Translations under genes and position numbers: made by a program
The notes under the pieces: model-generated
Told to the model about the DNA's origin: nothing
The model's input: the letters and a program-made list of their open reading frames with translations, nothing else
Database searches by the model: none
Assembly: GCA_022559845.1 (NCBI GenBank)
Contig: CM040124.1
Span: 67,479,491-67,543,490 of the forward strand
Length of the DNA: 64,000 nucleotides
From: Amorphophallus konjac
Lineage: Eukaryota; Streptophyta; Magnoliopsida; Alismatales; Araceae
Direction of reading: 5' to 3'
In this document: in pieces, positions 23,504-34,589 of the stretch
How positions within the stretch are numbered: position 1 is the first letter of the stretch
How the letters are laid out: every line of letters begins with the position of its first letter

Positions 23504-25161
23504 TGACGAGGATCGTAAGCAGCATGGACATTTATCAAATTATGTTTTTGAGTGTTTTATTTTATAGGTCACATTCGTGAGCTTAGGTGTGCTTTGAAGA
23601 TGTGTCACCAATATGTTAGTGTCACCATTATGTTAGTGTCTTAAGTCTTCCCAAGTGAGTTATAAAGAATTGTTAGGTGATGTTTGGTCATAAATGTCAA
23701 ATGTTAGGTGTTGATGTTTTTGATACGTTGTCTGTGGGAGGAGTCTATATAAGAGTCTGTAAGCACATGTTAAGGGGACAATGAAGTTAAGATGATATTA
23801 TTGGAGAGTTATTCCTTATAAGGTGTGAAGCCTTTGCCTCCGTGCTTTGCTTCTTCTCCGAGAAGGAGACGGGTGAGATGCCTGCCCCGGGATGAGAAGT
23901 CCCTCTCTATCCACCTAGCCACTATCATCATCATACACTCCACCCACCACCTCTATTTCTGCCCCACTTCCCTTTCTTCCTTGTTTGATTACTTTGTCTT
24001 CCCCAAACCTCCTCATTCCTATAGTTATTCTGACATAAGAGAGCTCCTTCCAGCCACCGTATTCCCTTTAGTCTTTCCCTATCATTAGCCTGTTATTAAG
24101 GCCACCACTTTACTCTTAGTCCTTGTTAATTCTTTTCCATTCTGCCCTTTCCTTTTCCTTTGCGCACCACCTGCAACCATACCTCATTACTCCAACACCA
24201 CCCAGCCCCTCCTGTCTGCCGCTACCATCTCCCTCTCACACACTCTCTTCCCTCCCTCACCCCACTCGGCCAACTCCACCTTCCCACCTGCAACATAACA
24301 AGGGCCGCCGACCCCTCTCAGCAGAGCACCAGCCCAGTCGCAGCTGGCCTTCACGCCAGTCTTCGCCCACTCTGACAGCTCCACTCGGACCGGTGCCAGC
24401 CCGGCCACGACCGCCGCCACCTATGAGACCTTCATATCCGCCTCCTCGAGCCGCAGCACACCCGGACGTCGGCCGTGACCCTCCCGTCGCCACTGTCGTT
24501 CCCCAAGCCCCTCTCGGTGGGCAGCCACAGCTTCTCCCTCCGTACGCACGCCACCGACCTCTCGCAGCCAGAAGCCCAGCCACTGGTCTCGCCGGCCTCC
24601 CCTTCCCCGCGGGCCGCACCCCCTCTTTCTCTCCCTTCTGCTGCTACGACCCCGGCAGGCACCAACTTCCGCCTCCCTCGCCTCCCGCGGGGGCCATGCC
24701 TACAACATCGCCATCCGTCCTCTTCGTCGGCAGCGCCACCGCGAACCCCCCATGTCGCTCTCCGCCGCAGCGCCATCGGCCACCCCAAGCCGCCTTGCCA
24801 GTTCCCGTTCGAGGCTCACCCAACTGGCACCAACCTCCCAAGCAGGCTGAGCATGGCAGCGCCCCATCTGAGCACCCCCCGCCAGCATCTCGTCGTTGTC
24901 GTCCTCGATGAAGTAGCTGCCAAGGGCACCGCTCCAGCACCGTTACCTTCCCAAGCTCATCGGCGTCCACGAGCACACTCCCACGTCCACGTATGACAAG
25001 CATGATCCTCGGCTTCTGAGCATGGCGCCGCCGTCTGTGCTTCCGTGAACGCTGAACTCACCAGCCGACAACCTGACGGGCGGCCCTCGCGAGTTCCAAG
25101 CTCCACCCCCCCACCTCCCGTGCTTTCTCCCTTCCTTTCTTATTATCTCTCTCTCTCTCTC

Positions 25162-25213
<52 letters not shown>

Positions 25214-25350
25214 TCCCTCTCTCTATCTCTCCCGCGAAGGCCTCTGAGAGAGAAAAAAGGTGAAACAAACCCCCCGTGACCGCTCTCTCTCTCCCTCTCT
25301 CTCTCCCTCTCCCTCTCTCTCCCTCTCTCTCTCTTGCTCTCTCTGCATCA
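23504..25350 (+). repeat. E2 right LTR
   Basis: An uninterrupted 1847-bp copy with a TATA box at 23746-23753. Its centre (about 24150-25130) is strongly GC-rich and open in several frames on both strands. Its end carries (CT)n tracts at about 25147-25235 and 25284-25346. Confidence 0.88.
24150..25130. other. GC-rich, gene-like block inside the E2 LTR
   Basis: This block contrasts sharply with the AT-rich surroundings. It is repeated in the left LTR at about 8640-9098 and 21990-22480. A 262-codon plus-strand frame (24123-24911) is Pro/Ser-rich and looks compositional. On the minus strand a short stretch near 24900 reads GSYFIEDDNDEM, which looks like ordinary GC3-rich plant coding sequence. 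It could be a captured host gene fragment, but I cannot name a source gene. Confidence 0.3.
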
Positions 25351-25450
25351 TCTGCACTCTCGTTCGGTTCCACCATGTTCCGGGTGGCCTAGGAGCATTA
25401 GGGCGACTACTCTAGCCTAGCTTTGCCCATTTGGTTCGCGGTTATCCCTG

Positions 25451-25735
25451 GACCGTTTTACCATCTAAAAGGACGTCTGTGGACCGTTGGTGTAGGGGCG
25501 GCCCAGTGTAGACCGTGTAACACTCGTTATGGGCCTTCGATCCTTTTGTGCTAAACAGCCGGATATGGACCGTCTTTACCTGTAAGACGGCCCATTCCAA
25601 ACCGTCCTTGACTTCCAGTGGCCCTTAAAGGACCGTTTATCCCTTGGCACCGGACTGGGTTTCCGTGGCCCAGTTCGTCTCCCGCGGCCCATTATAAGAC
25701 CATTTTTATCCCATGCGGCCCTTGTGTGACCGCGT
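25451..25735 (+). repeat. GACCGTTT / GGCCC motif array in the E1 5' LTR, second part
   Basis: GACCGTTT or close variants occur at about 25451, 25474, 25515, 25568, 25599 and 25632, interleaved with GGCGGCCC and GCGGCCC words. The matching region of the 3' LTR is 35523-35800. Confidence 0.75.
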
Positions 25736-26736
25736 AGCTTCCAGAGGCTGTTCTTTTCTTGTGTGCTTCGATAGCCAGGCTGTGGATGGCTTGTGCTGCA
25801 ATAAAATCCTGGATTTGTTTCTTGCTTATTTCCAGGTTATAGCTTGATGAATTCCACTCCTTTTTCCTTGCCGAGTCCAGTAAATGTCTAGACATAACTT
25901 GGGATCTTGGATCCACCAAATCAATACCAACGCATCATAAGGGCCCGGTCTAGTCCTAGGAGGAGCGCCTGAAAAGTACTAGTGTCCCGGGGAGTTGTAA
26001 TGACATGGTGAGGCATTGCACCGAGTGCATGACTAGCGTGATGTCTATGACATTTCATTCAATTGAGTCATTCCATTCTTTTTTCTATGATACAAGTTAT
26101 TGAATTCCTATATGGAATTATTTACATGACTTGCTTGTTACATGCTCGATCGGCCAATTTCTTGGGTATGATATGTCTATGTTCTTCTTATTTGAGTTAT
26201 TCATTATTTCCCAGTCCTTTTATTTCATCGCATGACATTAATGTAATTGGTTAATTACTTGAATCTTGCCTACTATTACCTACTGAGCGTTCGCTCTCCC
26301 AATTTTTTTCCCCTGTTTCAGGTAGCTCCGATGATGACTCTCAAACTGATGGGGATGGACAGGAGTGAAGTCCTTGGAGCGAGCCAGCTAGAAAGCCTCT
26401 TGGAGTGTCCTTAGATAGCTTGAGTCAAGAGTGTCATCATGTTAAAGCTATTTCGGAGTGTAATTTGGTTATTCAGTTATTATTTGAGTTGTAATGTAAA
26501 GATGTCAGTGGATAGAGGGAACTTCTTTGGTTCATTTAGTTGTTGGTGGATATCGAAACTTGTTATGTTTCATTAGTTTGGAATAAATGGTTATTAGAGA
26601 GTTATTTTTTCCTTTTGCTATTGTGTTATTTTTGCGTTATCTAAATGCTAACCCAAGGCATAGCATGTCTGGAAATCAACATATTTTAACTCCACTATCG
26701 CGTTCCGATTTTGCACGTCGGGGCGTGACAGTTTGG

Positions 26737-26749
26737 TGGTATCAAAGCC
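26737..26749 (+). other. E1 primer-binding site, initiator-Met type with one change
   Basis: TGGTATCAAAGCC six bases after the 5' LTR end; the usual plant site has G in place of the second A of AAAG. Confidence 0.85.
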
Positions 26750-26928
26750 TAGGTTTTTAAAGGTTCCTGGGTTTCCTAGTGGTGTCTTAGAACCGTGACT
26801 TGTTAGAAGTCTAAGATCCAACCTGGTGAGATTGGATAGAGACTCGGGTTGAGTTAATAAATCAACTCTAAAAGATTACCGCTAGGTTGCTCTAATTTAA
26901 TCTATTCCACGTGTGAGAGTCTGTTGCA

Positions 26929-27882
26929 ATGGCGGCTGAGCGTGCGCAATGGAGGGACATGCAGCGTACAGTGCAAGGATTAACCCGGGCCCTTCAGCAA
27001 GTGGCCCAAGGAGGAGGAGCGCACCAAGGAGCCGGTGATCTCCACCGGAACTTTCATGGGTTGAATCCCCCGTGATTTGATGGTTAGACAGATTCGGATG
27101 AGGCCGAGCACTGGCTGAAAGAAATGGATCAGATTTTCGAAGGCATGCAATGCAGCGACCAAGAGCGCGTTCTTTTGACTACCTTTCAATTAGAGCGTGA
27201 CGCAAGAACGTGGTGGGATGCTTTGAAAGCCACATTAGGAGACAAGAAAGTGACATGGAAGGAGTTCGAGGAACTCTTCAATAGTAAGTATTTCTCGGAC
27301 CGAGTACAAGAGAAAAAGGCGACAGAGTTTACGACTTTGAAGCAAAGGAACATATCAGTCGTGAAATACGAAGTGCAATTCTCTAGATTGGCCCGCTATG
27401 CTACACATTTGGTATCTACCGAAAAGATGAAGGCCAAATGTTTTCTCAATGGTTGAATCTGCAGTATATCAACCAGTTGGCACCTATGGAGGTACAGACT
27501 TATGCCGAAATGGTAAGAAAAGCTCAAGTTCTTGAAGATACCTTGGAAATGACGGAAAGGATCCGAAGAAGGAACTCTAAGAAGAAGCAGACCACTAGTT
27601 CCGGTAATTTCAAACCCGGTAATGACAAGAAGAGGCCCAATGGTGGGTCTAGTTCGTGGAAAGATAAGAAGCTGAAGAATGATGATAAGAAGCCTGGTCT
27701 GGTTGCACCATTCTAAGGCCCTTTGCAAGTACTGTGACCGTCCAGGCCACAAGATGGAGGAGTGTTGGCGAAAGCTAGGCGCTTGTTTGCGTTGCGGCAG
27801 CAGGGACCACCGTATCCCTGAGTGTCCTCTCTTGTCTGATCAAGCCACAGCAAGTAGGCCGCAAGGAGGCCAGAGGCGGTAG
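26929..27882 (+). pseudogene. gag: E1 gag, broken
   Basis: Gag is the capsid and RNA-packaging protein. The ATG at 26929 opens a frame that meets TGA near 27073 at a place where family members have arginine, consistent with CGA to TGA decay. The retrotransposon-gag domain follows (27085-27456, with ERDARTWWDALKATLG around 27193-27240). A phase change near 27440 moves the frame, giving a Lys/Arg-rich segment to 27716. Another phase change restores frame 1, where two CCHC knuckles occur (CKYCDRPGHKMEEC near 27727, CLRCGSRDHRIPEC near 27787). Two adjacent knuckles are common in plant chromoviruses. At least one stop and two frameshifts make it non-functional. Confidence 0.88.
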
Positions 27883-27888
27883 GGCAAC

Positions 27889-28512
27889 TTGCAAGCCATG
27901 CAAGAAATCGAGACGGAAGCCACTGAGGAGGGTGGACTGATAGAAGGTACACTTATTATTTTTGATAAGCTGGCTTTTGTTCTATTTGATATCGGAGCAA
28001 CACATTCCTTTATTTCTCAGAGTTTTGCTAAGTCTCTATCTACTAAACCTATATTGATAAGTTCTCAACTGGAAATTTCAACCCCTATTGGTACTGATTA
28101 AACTATTAAGTACTATTACCCCTAAAGTAAGATTCTAGTTAATGGACTTAGTATTCCATCTGATTTTGTATGCATGAAGATGAAGGATTATGATGTAATC
28201 CTAGGAGCGGATTGGTTAGGTAAATATGAGGCTAGTGTTCACTGTAAATCTGGCACCGTGTCCTTCTCTTGTAACCCCGAACTCTCTTTTGTTGGGGTTA
28301 GGCATTCTAGGTCTGTGCCGCTTATTTCAGCACTTCGAGCCGAGAAGTTATTAAGGAAGGGATGTCAGTCATTCCTGGCGTTGGTTTCTTTGACTAACAA
28401 GAAGGATTTGGAGATCCAGGACATCCCCATTGTTCAAGAATTCATGGATGTATTTCTTGTGGATTTACCAAGGCTTCCTCCAGAGAGGGAGGTAGTTTCT
28501 CCATCGATCTAG
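27889..28512 (+). pseudogene. pol: E1 aspartic protease region, broken
   Basis: The retropepsin active site is visible as DIGATHSF at 27988-28011. The family usually has T or S in place of I, so the catalytic motif itself is changed. Stops occur at about 28099 and 28120. The frame then continues with the conserved DYDVILGADWLGKYEA block (28186-28233). A lost base near 28497 shifts the frame just before reverse transcriptase. Confidence 0.85.
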
Positions 28513-28518
28513 TTCCTG

Positions 28519-30126
28519 GAACAACTCCAGTTTCGAAGGCTCCGTATCGTATGTCCCCTGCGGAGTTGAGAGAATTGAAGGAGCAATAAATAAAGTACTT
28601 GAGAAAGGGTTTATTCATCCAAGCACATCCCCGTGGAGAGCCCCAATATTATTGGTAAGGAAGAAAGATGGATCTCTAAGGTTGTGCATTGATTACCGCC
28701 AGCTTAACTAACTTACCATCAAGAACAAGTATCCATTGCCAAGGATAGATGAACTGTTTGATCAGATAGCAGGAGCACAATACTTTTCCAAGATTGATCT
28801 TCAATCTGGATATCACAAGTTACGTATCAAGGATGAGGACATTCTTAAAACGGCATTCCGGAGTAGGTACGGGCATTTTGAATTTGTTGTAATGCCTTTT
28901 GGTCTAACAAATGCTCATGTAGCTTTACGCAGTTGATGAACAGTGTGTTCCGGCCCTACTTGGATCGGTGGGTCGTGGTTTTTATTGATGACATTCTGAT
29001 ATACTCCAAGAGCAAGGAGGAACATGAAGAACACCTGAGAATAGCATTACAGATACTGAGGGATCATCAATTATATGCTCAGTTTAGTGTGTGTGACTTC
29101 TGGTTGCAAGAAGTGTCTTTTCTGGGACACATTATTTCTAAACATGGGATTTCTGTAGATCCTTCTAAGGTTGAGGCAGTGAGAAACTGGGATAGGCCTG
29201 TGAATGCAACTGAAGATAGAAGTTTTCTAGGCCTAGCAGGCTATTATCAGAGATTTATTAAGGATTTTTCCAAAATTACGGTACCTTTAACAAGACTAAC
29301 CTGCAAGGAGAACCGATTTGAGTGGTCGAAAGATTGTGAGCGGAGTTTTCAGACTCTGAAGGAGTGTTTAACTACTGCCCCTATTTTGGCCTTACCTTCT
29401 GGGGAAGGAGGTTTTGTAGTTTACACGGATGCTTCAGGTATTGGCTTAAGCTTTGTGCTTATGCAGCATGGGAAGGTGATAGCCTACTCTTCTAGACAAT
29501 TAAGAAAGCATGAAGAGAATTATCCTGTCCATGATTTGGAGCTAGCAGCTGTAGTATTTGCCTTGAAGATTTGGAGGCACTACTTGTATGGAGAAACATT
29601 CACGGTGTTTTCTGATCATAAGAGTTTGAAGTATATGTTTTCTCAAAAGGAGCTTAATATGAGGCAGAGAAGATGGCTTGAGTATTTGAAGAATTTCAAT
29701 TTTTCTATAGAGTATCACCATGGGAAGGGTAATGTAGTGGCGGATGCTTTGAGTCGCAAGCCGATAGCCAGTTTGTCAAGTCTTATGTTGCAAGAATGGA
29801 AACTGTTAGAACAGATGGCTAGTTTAGATCTTAATATTGGTAAAGATCGAGTCATGATCGCACAGTTTCAGCTTCGTCCTGAGCTGTTAATGGATATTAA
29901 GGCTATGCAAGATAACGATCCAGTGCTAGTAGAAATCAAAGGTAGTCTAAGTAATAAACCAGATTTTGTGTTAGCTGATGATGGCAGATTGTTATTTTGG
30001 GGAAGAACCTGTGTTCCAGATTTAGTTGAGATGAAAAGCAAGGTTCCTGAAGAAGCAGACAAGGACAAGTATACTATTCATCCTGGAGCCACTAAGTTGT
30101 ACCGGGACCTGAAGAGGACCTTTTAG
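28519..30126 (+). pseudogene. pol: E1 reverse transcriptase and RNase H, mostly open but broken
   Basis: Reverse transcriptase fingers and palm run from about 28540. TAA codons fall near 28588 and at 28709-28711, and a frameshift near 28915-28930 separates the fingers from the rest. The catalytic box reads FIDD at 28981-28992 (the YxDD family). From 28933 to 30126 the frame is open for 397 codons and includes the thumb and connection ([17 protein letters not shown]), then RNase H ([35 protein letters not shown]) and the following spacer [16 protein letters not shown]. It ends at a TAG (30124-30126) where relatives have tryptophan, a TGG to TAG change. Confidence 0.92.
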
Positions 30127-31302
30127 TGGCCAAACATGAAAAAGGAAGTAGCAGAATTCGTGAGTAGGTGCTTGGTATGTCAACAACTGAAAGCTGAGCA
30201 TTTCAGACCTGCTGGGAAATTGAAACCTCACGATATACCACAGTGGAGGTGGGAGAGCATTCGTATGGATTTCATAATGGGTTTACCAAGAACTCGTGGA
30301 GGCTTCGATGCGATATGGGTGATTGTGGATAGATTGACTAAATCTGCACATTTCTTGTCTATCAAGATGAAGTGGACAGTCAATGTATTGGATGCTTTGT
30401 ATATGAAAGAAGTGGTAAGATTGCATGGAATACCTGTAAATATCATTTCAGATCGAGATCCCAGATTTACTTCACACTTTTGGAAAGGATTAGAAGAATC
30501 CTTGGGAACCCGTCTGAACTTCAGTACTACATTTCACCCTCAGACAGATGGCCAGACTGAGAGAACGAACCACATTGTTGAGGATATGTTAAGAGCTTGT
30601 ACGATCGACTTTGGTGGCAGTTGGTATGAACAACTGGCCCTTATAGAATTTGCGTATAATAACAGTTACCAGTCTAGTATCCAAATGACACCGTTCGAGG
30701 CTCTTTATGGAAGAAGTTGCCGATCACCTTTGTGCTGGGATGAGGTAGGTGAGAAGCAATGGTTGGGACCGGATCTCATTTCAGAATCATCCAAGAATAT
30801 CCAGATCATTAGCGATCGTCTAAAAGTTGCAAAATCAAGATAGAAAAGCTATGCTGATAATAGAAGAAGAGATTTGGAGTTTCAAGCGGGCGAGCATGTG
30901 TTTTTGAAAGTTTCACCTCTGAAAGGAGTTCGAAGATTTAACATCCATGGCAAGTTGAGTCCCAGATTTATTGGCCCATTTGAGATTTTAGAAAGAGTGG
31001 GAGAAGTTGCTTACAGATTGGCATTGCCACCCCAGTTGTCAGGTATGCACAATGCTTTTCATGTGTCTATGTTACGGAAGTATGTGTACGACCCTGCGCA
31101 TATCATTCAACACACAGACCTTGAGTTGAAAGAAGACTTAACTTATGAAGAAAGACCCATCAAGATTCTGGACCGTAAGTAGCAGCAGCTCAGGAATCGG
31201 TACATACCGATGGTAAAAATTCAATGGAGTCAGCGTGGAACTGAAGAAGCCACTTGGGAGTCCGAAGAAGCTATCCAGAGGTAGTACCCTGATTTATTTT
31301 AA
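30085..31302 (+). pseudogene. pol: E1 integrase with chromodomain-like tail, broken
   Basis: Integrase inserts the cDNA. The HHCC zinc domain spans 30085-30200 (HPGAT... then RCLVCQQLKAEH). The catalytic core shows the DDE residues in MDFIMGLPRTRGGFDAIWVIVD, SDRDPRFTS and the DGQTERTN region (30265-30575). A TAG at 30841-30843 separates the core from the C-terminal part (30844-31182, with GPFEILERVGEVAYRLALP). After a TAG near 31180 the frame continues with VKIQWSQRGTEEATWE, a chromodomain-type segment typical of the Del/Tekay lineage. Another TAG at about 31282 precedes the final TAA at 31300-31302. Chromodomains of this kind direct insertion into heterochromatin in related elements. Confidence 0.9.
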
Positions 31303-31365
31303 GGTCAATAATCCAAATTATCTCCATTTCGTGAAGTACAATGAATTTGGGGACCAAATTCCTTA

Positions 31366-31378
31366 AAGTGGGGGAGGG
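31366..31378 (+). other. E1 polypurine tract
   Basis: AAGTGGGGGAGGG lies directly before the 3' LTR start TGTAGCAC at 31379. Confidence 0.85.
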
Positions 31379-32137
31379 TGTAGCACGCCAGTAAATTATT
31401 AGATAAAATAAAGGGAAATGAATAAGAAATTCTATGGAAAATACGATAACAAAAGATGCAACCAATTTATAAAAATCTAGAAAAATTATAATCATGTAGA
31501 GGATGAAAAATTTAGACAATTTTCTTCTGCGACAAACCCTAAATAAAATTATAAGCAACCCTAATTAATGGTATTAAGGCTAAATCCACGTTTAACCTTA
31601 TCGACCTTAAATCGCTAAATTCGGATCCAATTCTCGATCATTTAAGCCCAGATCGGATGCATTTGGTCGGCCTTGATCTGTAGATCGTTTCCCCTCTATT
31701 AGCCCGCTGAAACCCTAACCCTAGGAGAAGAATTTTGGAGTTTAAGGCGGCGGCGGACTTTGTCATGGGCGAAACGCGCGAGACCCACGTGCGTGGGACT
31801 CTATCCCCTTCAATCGACCCTTCCAGAATCAATTGACCCTATAAAACTAACCCTAGCCTGACCTAGTATCGGCGTTCGCTGCGGTTGCCGGCGAGGAGCA
31901 AGGAGGAGGGGGAATTCTAACGAGTTCTAGGAGGGTTTTCTCATCACGGCCGGCGACAGTCGTCTCATTCTTTCCTCGATTAAGGTAGGTTCTAGTAGAT
32001 CAAACCTCAAGTAAAATATATCGTTGGATTCATCTTCAAGTCCTTGTTCTTATGAGAGTAAAAGCCCCAATTTTTTTTCATGTATAGCCTTTGTATTGTT
32101 AGCGTTAGTCGGAGCATGTCAATTAGGTTACCGATCA

Positions 32138-32524
32138 TGTTACCCTTTTCTTTATCTCGATTAAATGATAGGTTAGCTGGCTTTAAAACCTAAAAATATC
32201 ATGCCAAACCATGTGTTTTCTTGTCCTCTTTCTAATGATAGCTTTTTGCCCAATTTTTATTCACTATACCGAGTGAATTTGTGGTGGCAATCGAAGTCTA
32301 TCGGAGTCACCGGAGGGCGGACATGGCGTTCGTGTTACCCTTTTCTTTATCTCGATTAAATGATAGGTTAGCGGGCTTTAAAACCTAAAAATATCATGCC
32401 AAACCATGTGTTTTCTTGTCCTCTTTCTAATGATAGCTTTTTGCCCAATTTTTATTCACTATACCGAGTGAATTTGTGGTGGCAATCGAAGTCTATCGGA
32501 GTCGCCGGAGGGCGGACATGGCGT
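32138..32524 (+). repeat. Tandem duplication of 195 bp in the E1 3' LTR
   Basis: Copy 1 (32138-32332) and copy 2 (32333-32524) both run from TGTTACCCTTTTC to GGCGGACATGGCGT. They differ at only a few places (for example tagctgg against tagcggg, and gtcacc against gtcgcc). The 5' LTR has one copy. Confidence 0.93.
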
Positions 32525-34589
32525 TGATGGGAATCGACGCCGAGCATTAACTTTTATTTTTACATTTGAGTCCTTTTATTTACTTTTATATCCTTGGGAA
32601 AGTATATGTACAATTGTAAGGCTTTGTAAGCCAATGTGTCATTCCCTAGGATTGTGTGGGTTTTTATGCAAATGTGTAGTAGGTCCAGTTAGGGGGCCCC
32701 CTCCCCTTCCCCATTGGTCCACCTCATCCATGTGGGGCTGGTCAACCATCCTAGGTGGCCATCTAGAAGGTTTGAATGCTAATTGACCACATGGGAGACA
32801 AAGGGGTTAAAATTTCAAAGGTAGGCCACCTACCTTACCTACCTAGTCAAAGGAGTGCCCATTCATATGTAATTTATTTATTTTGAGTTTTGACCACATG
32901 GAAGATGAAAATGACATATTTCCCACGAAATTATCAGCCCCCCCACCCCTTGCTATTTTCTATATAAGCCTATGTATAGTGTCATTAGAGATTAATGAAG
33001 AAATTATGTGAAAATTGCTTGAAGCAAGAAGGGTGTGCCCTCTCTCCCTCTCTCCCCTACTGTTCTTCCTTCCCCAACCCCAGATCTAGAGTGGATTCTA
33101 TCTCCTTCCTCCCCTCTCAACCTCCGGTGATCGTTTGGGCCGCCGCCGCCGCCGTTCGTGCCGCCTTCGAGCTGCCACGGGATCGTCTTCTGTTTTCTGT
33201 CCTGCTGGATAGAGGTGTGGTTCGAGAATTCCTGAAGCCAGCCACGAGTTTTGATCGATTTGAAATTTTGAGGGTTGGTTCCTATCTTCTAGCCCCTTCT
33301 CAAAAAAAAAATCCAGGTTCAAAAGCCACCGTTTCATATTGTTTCTTCTTCGTTCAACTCTCAATTTTAGATCTGTTCTGTCACTATCTATAGTGACAGT
33401 AGCCCTGAGCTCTCCACCTTCGATCACCCTTTTGATTTTCTTTAGACCTCCCAATTTAACTGTGTGTTCTGTCCATCGTCCCCTACCACAACAAGGTTTC
33501 TTAAATTTTTATCGTCCTTCTACCCATTTTTCAAAATTCATGTTCTACCGGAGCTACGGTACTTTCAGCCAGATCCCAGATCCGACCTTTGTCCACTGAA
33601 CAAATCACAGAAAATCATAGACACATCCAAACATGTCCAAACTAATTTTCCATCTTCCCATCTCAATTTATAACAACGTTTATGAAGAACACATCTTCGA
33701 ATTCGGACATGCACATCACGGTCAAAGTCAATCAACAGTCAAGTCCTCTGCAGGCCTGAGTCTTCGGTTACTGTACAATAGAAGATTGAAAATTCCATAA
33801 GTCAAGATCCGAGCAGATCCGGGCCAGATCTTTGGGCCTAGGTTGAAGAACTTCAAGGTAGCTTTCCAACGGCACCAGTCTCGTGTCGATCCGACATCGG
33901 GGCTGATCGCAGCGCCCATTCTCGCCGGAGCGCGCGCTGCAAAACAGCAGCAACCAGCCCGTGGACAGCAAACCCGACGGGTGCCGATCGGAGCCGCCCG
34001 ACCTCCGGGCGACGTTCCAGCGTGCCGCCAGCCCGGGGATCGCCTCCACCAATGTCCCCACCACAGTGGTGACACCGGGTCCCACACGGCCCCTCCGGAC
34101 AGCACGTGGGCCCCACCGTCACTAGTTCGGGTGCTTCCGAAGCTACGCGGAAAGCCGCCCGTCAACCAGTATTCGGTCCTCCCGGGCCCCGTTGTGTCGC
34201 CCTTTACCTCCCTGCGTGGAGTGGGCATATTTTCATTGCTGTACTATTCATGTATTAACCGTCCCGGGAGCACGAGTTAGGCCGGGCCCGTCGTCCCAAC
34301 GCCGAGTGCGTGGAGGTATCGTCTTCGCTCCTACACTTGGCATTTCGCTTATTTCATATATGCTTGTTTATGCCACTGCTAGAGATTATGTTTTAGGACC
34401 TAGCTTGCTATAATTTCATATCACCGCTGCTGCGAGAGAGTGAGCGAGACCGTCCCGTGACCCGATCCGGGCACGAAAGTGCGAGCCGACCACCCTAGCT
34501 CTTGCCGGTTTCTCAACCGTGCACGTCCGACGCTTCCCTCGTTAAGGGACGATCGCGAGCTTGTCGTGTCCGTGTCTTGTCCCGCATCA
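32525..34589 (+). mobile_element. Solo LTR of another retrotransposon family
   Basis: The 2065-bp insert begins TGATGGGAATCG and ends CCCGCATCA, with TGATG/CATCA as terminal inverted repeat. Flanks GGCGT (32520-32524) and GACGT (34590-34594) form a target duplication with one mismatch, and the E1 5' LTR shows the empty site. A TATA box (TATATAAG, 32961-32968) fits a plus orientation. No internal region remains, so LTR-LTR recombination is likely. It has no obvious palindromic motif array, unlike its neighbours. Confidence 0.85.

Larger units (their letters stand above)
8008..25350 (+). mobile_element. E2: non-autonomous LTR element with a 346-bp internal region
   Basis: E2 sits in the E1 5' LTR with target duplication TCTAC (8003-8007) and TCTGC (25351-25355); the uninterrupted E1 3' LTR shows the empty site. 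LTRs start TGACGAGG and end GCATCA. The left LTR (8008-23157) contains E3; its own length is about 2259 bp. The right LTR is 1847 bp. Between them, 23158-23503 holds only a primer site, two tandem 110-bp-scale repeats and a polypurine tract, with no gag or pol. It must depend on enzymes from another element. Confidence 0.85.
6225..26730 (+). repeat. E1 5' LTR, split into 6225-8007 and 25356-26730
   Basis: The two pieces together align end to end with the 3' LTR. The break lies after 'gaactgtggt', where the 3' LTR runs on without interruption at about 35424. The terminus GGGGCGTGACA at 26730 is followed by the primer site. Confidence 0.92.

Noticed and set aside
24123..24911. 262-codon open frame, the longest on the plus strand outside pol
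   Set aside because: It is Pro/Ser-rich, lies in a GC-rich LTR block that is open in several frames on both strands, and the left LTR copy does not keep the same frame over the same length.
25045..25376. Long Ser/Leu or Arg/Glu repeat frames
   Set aside because: They are translations of (CT)n tracts.
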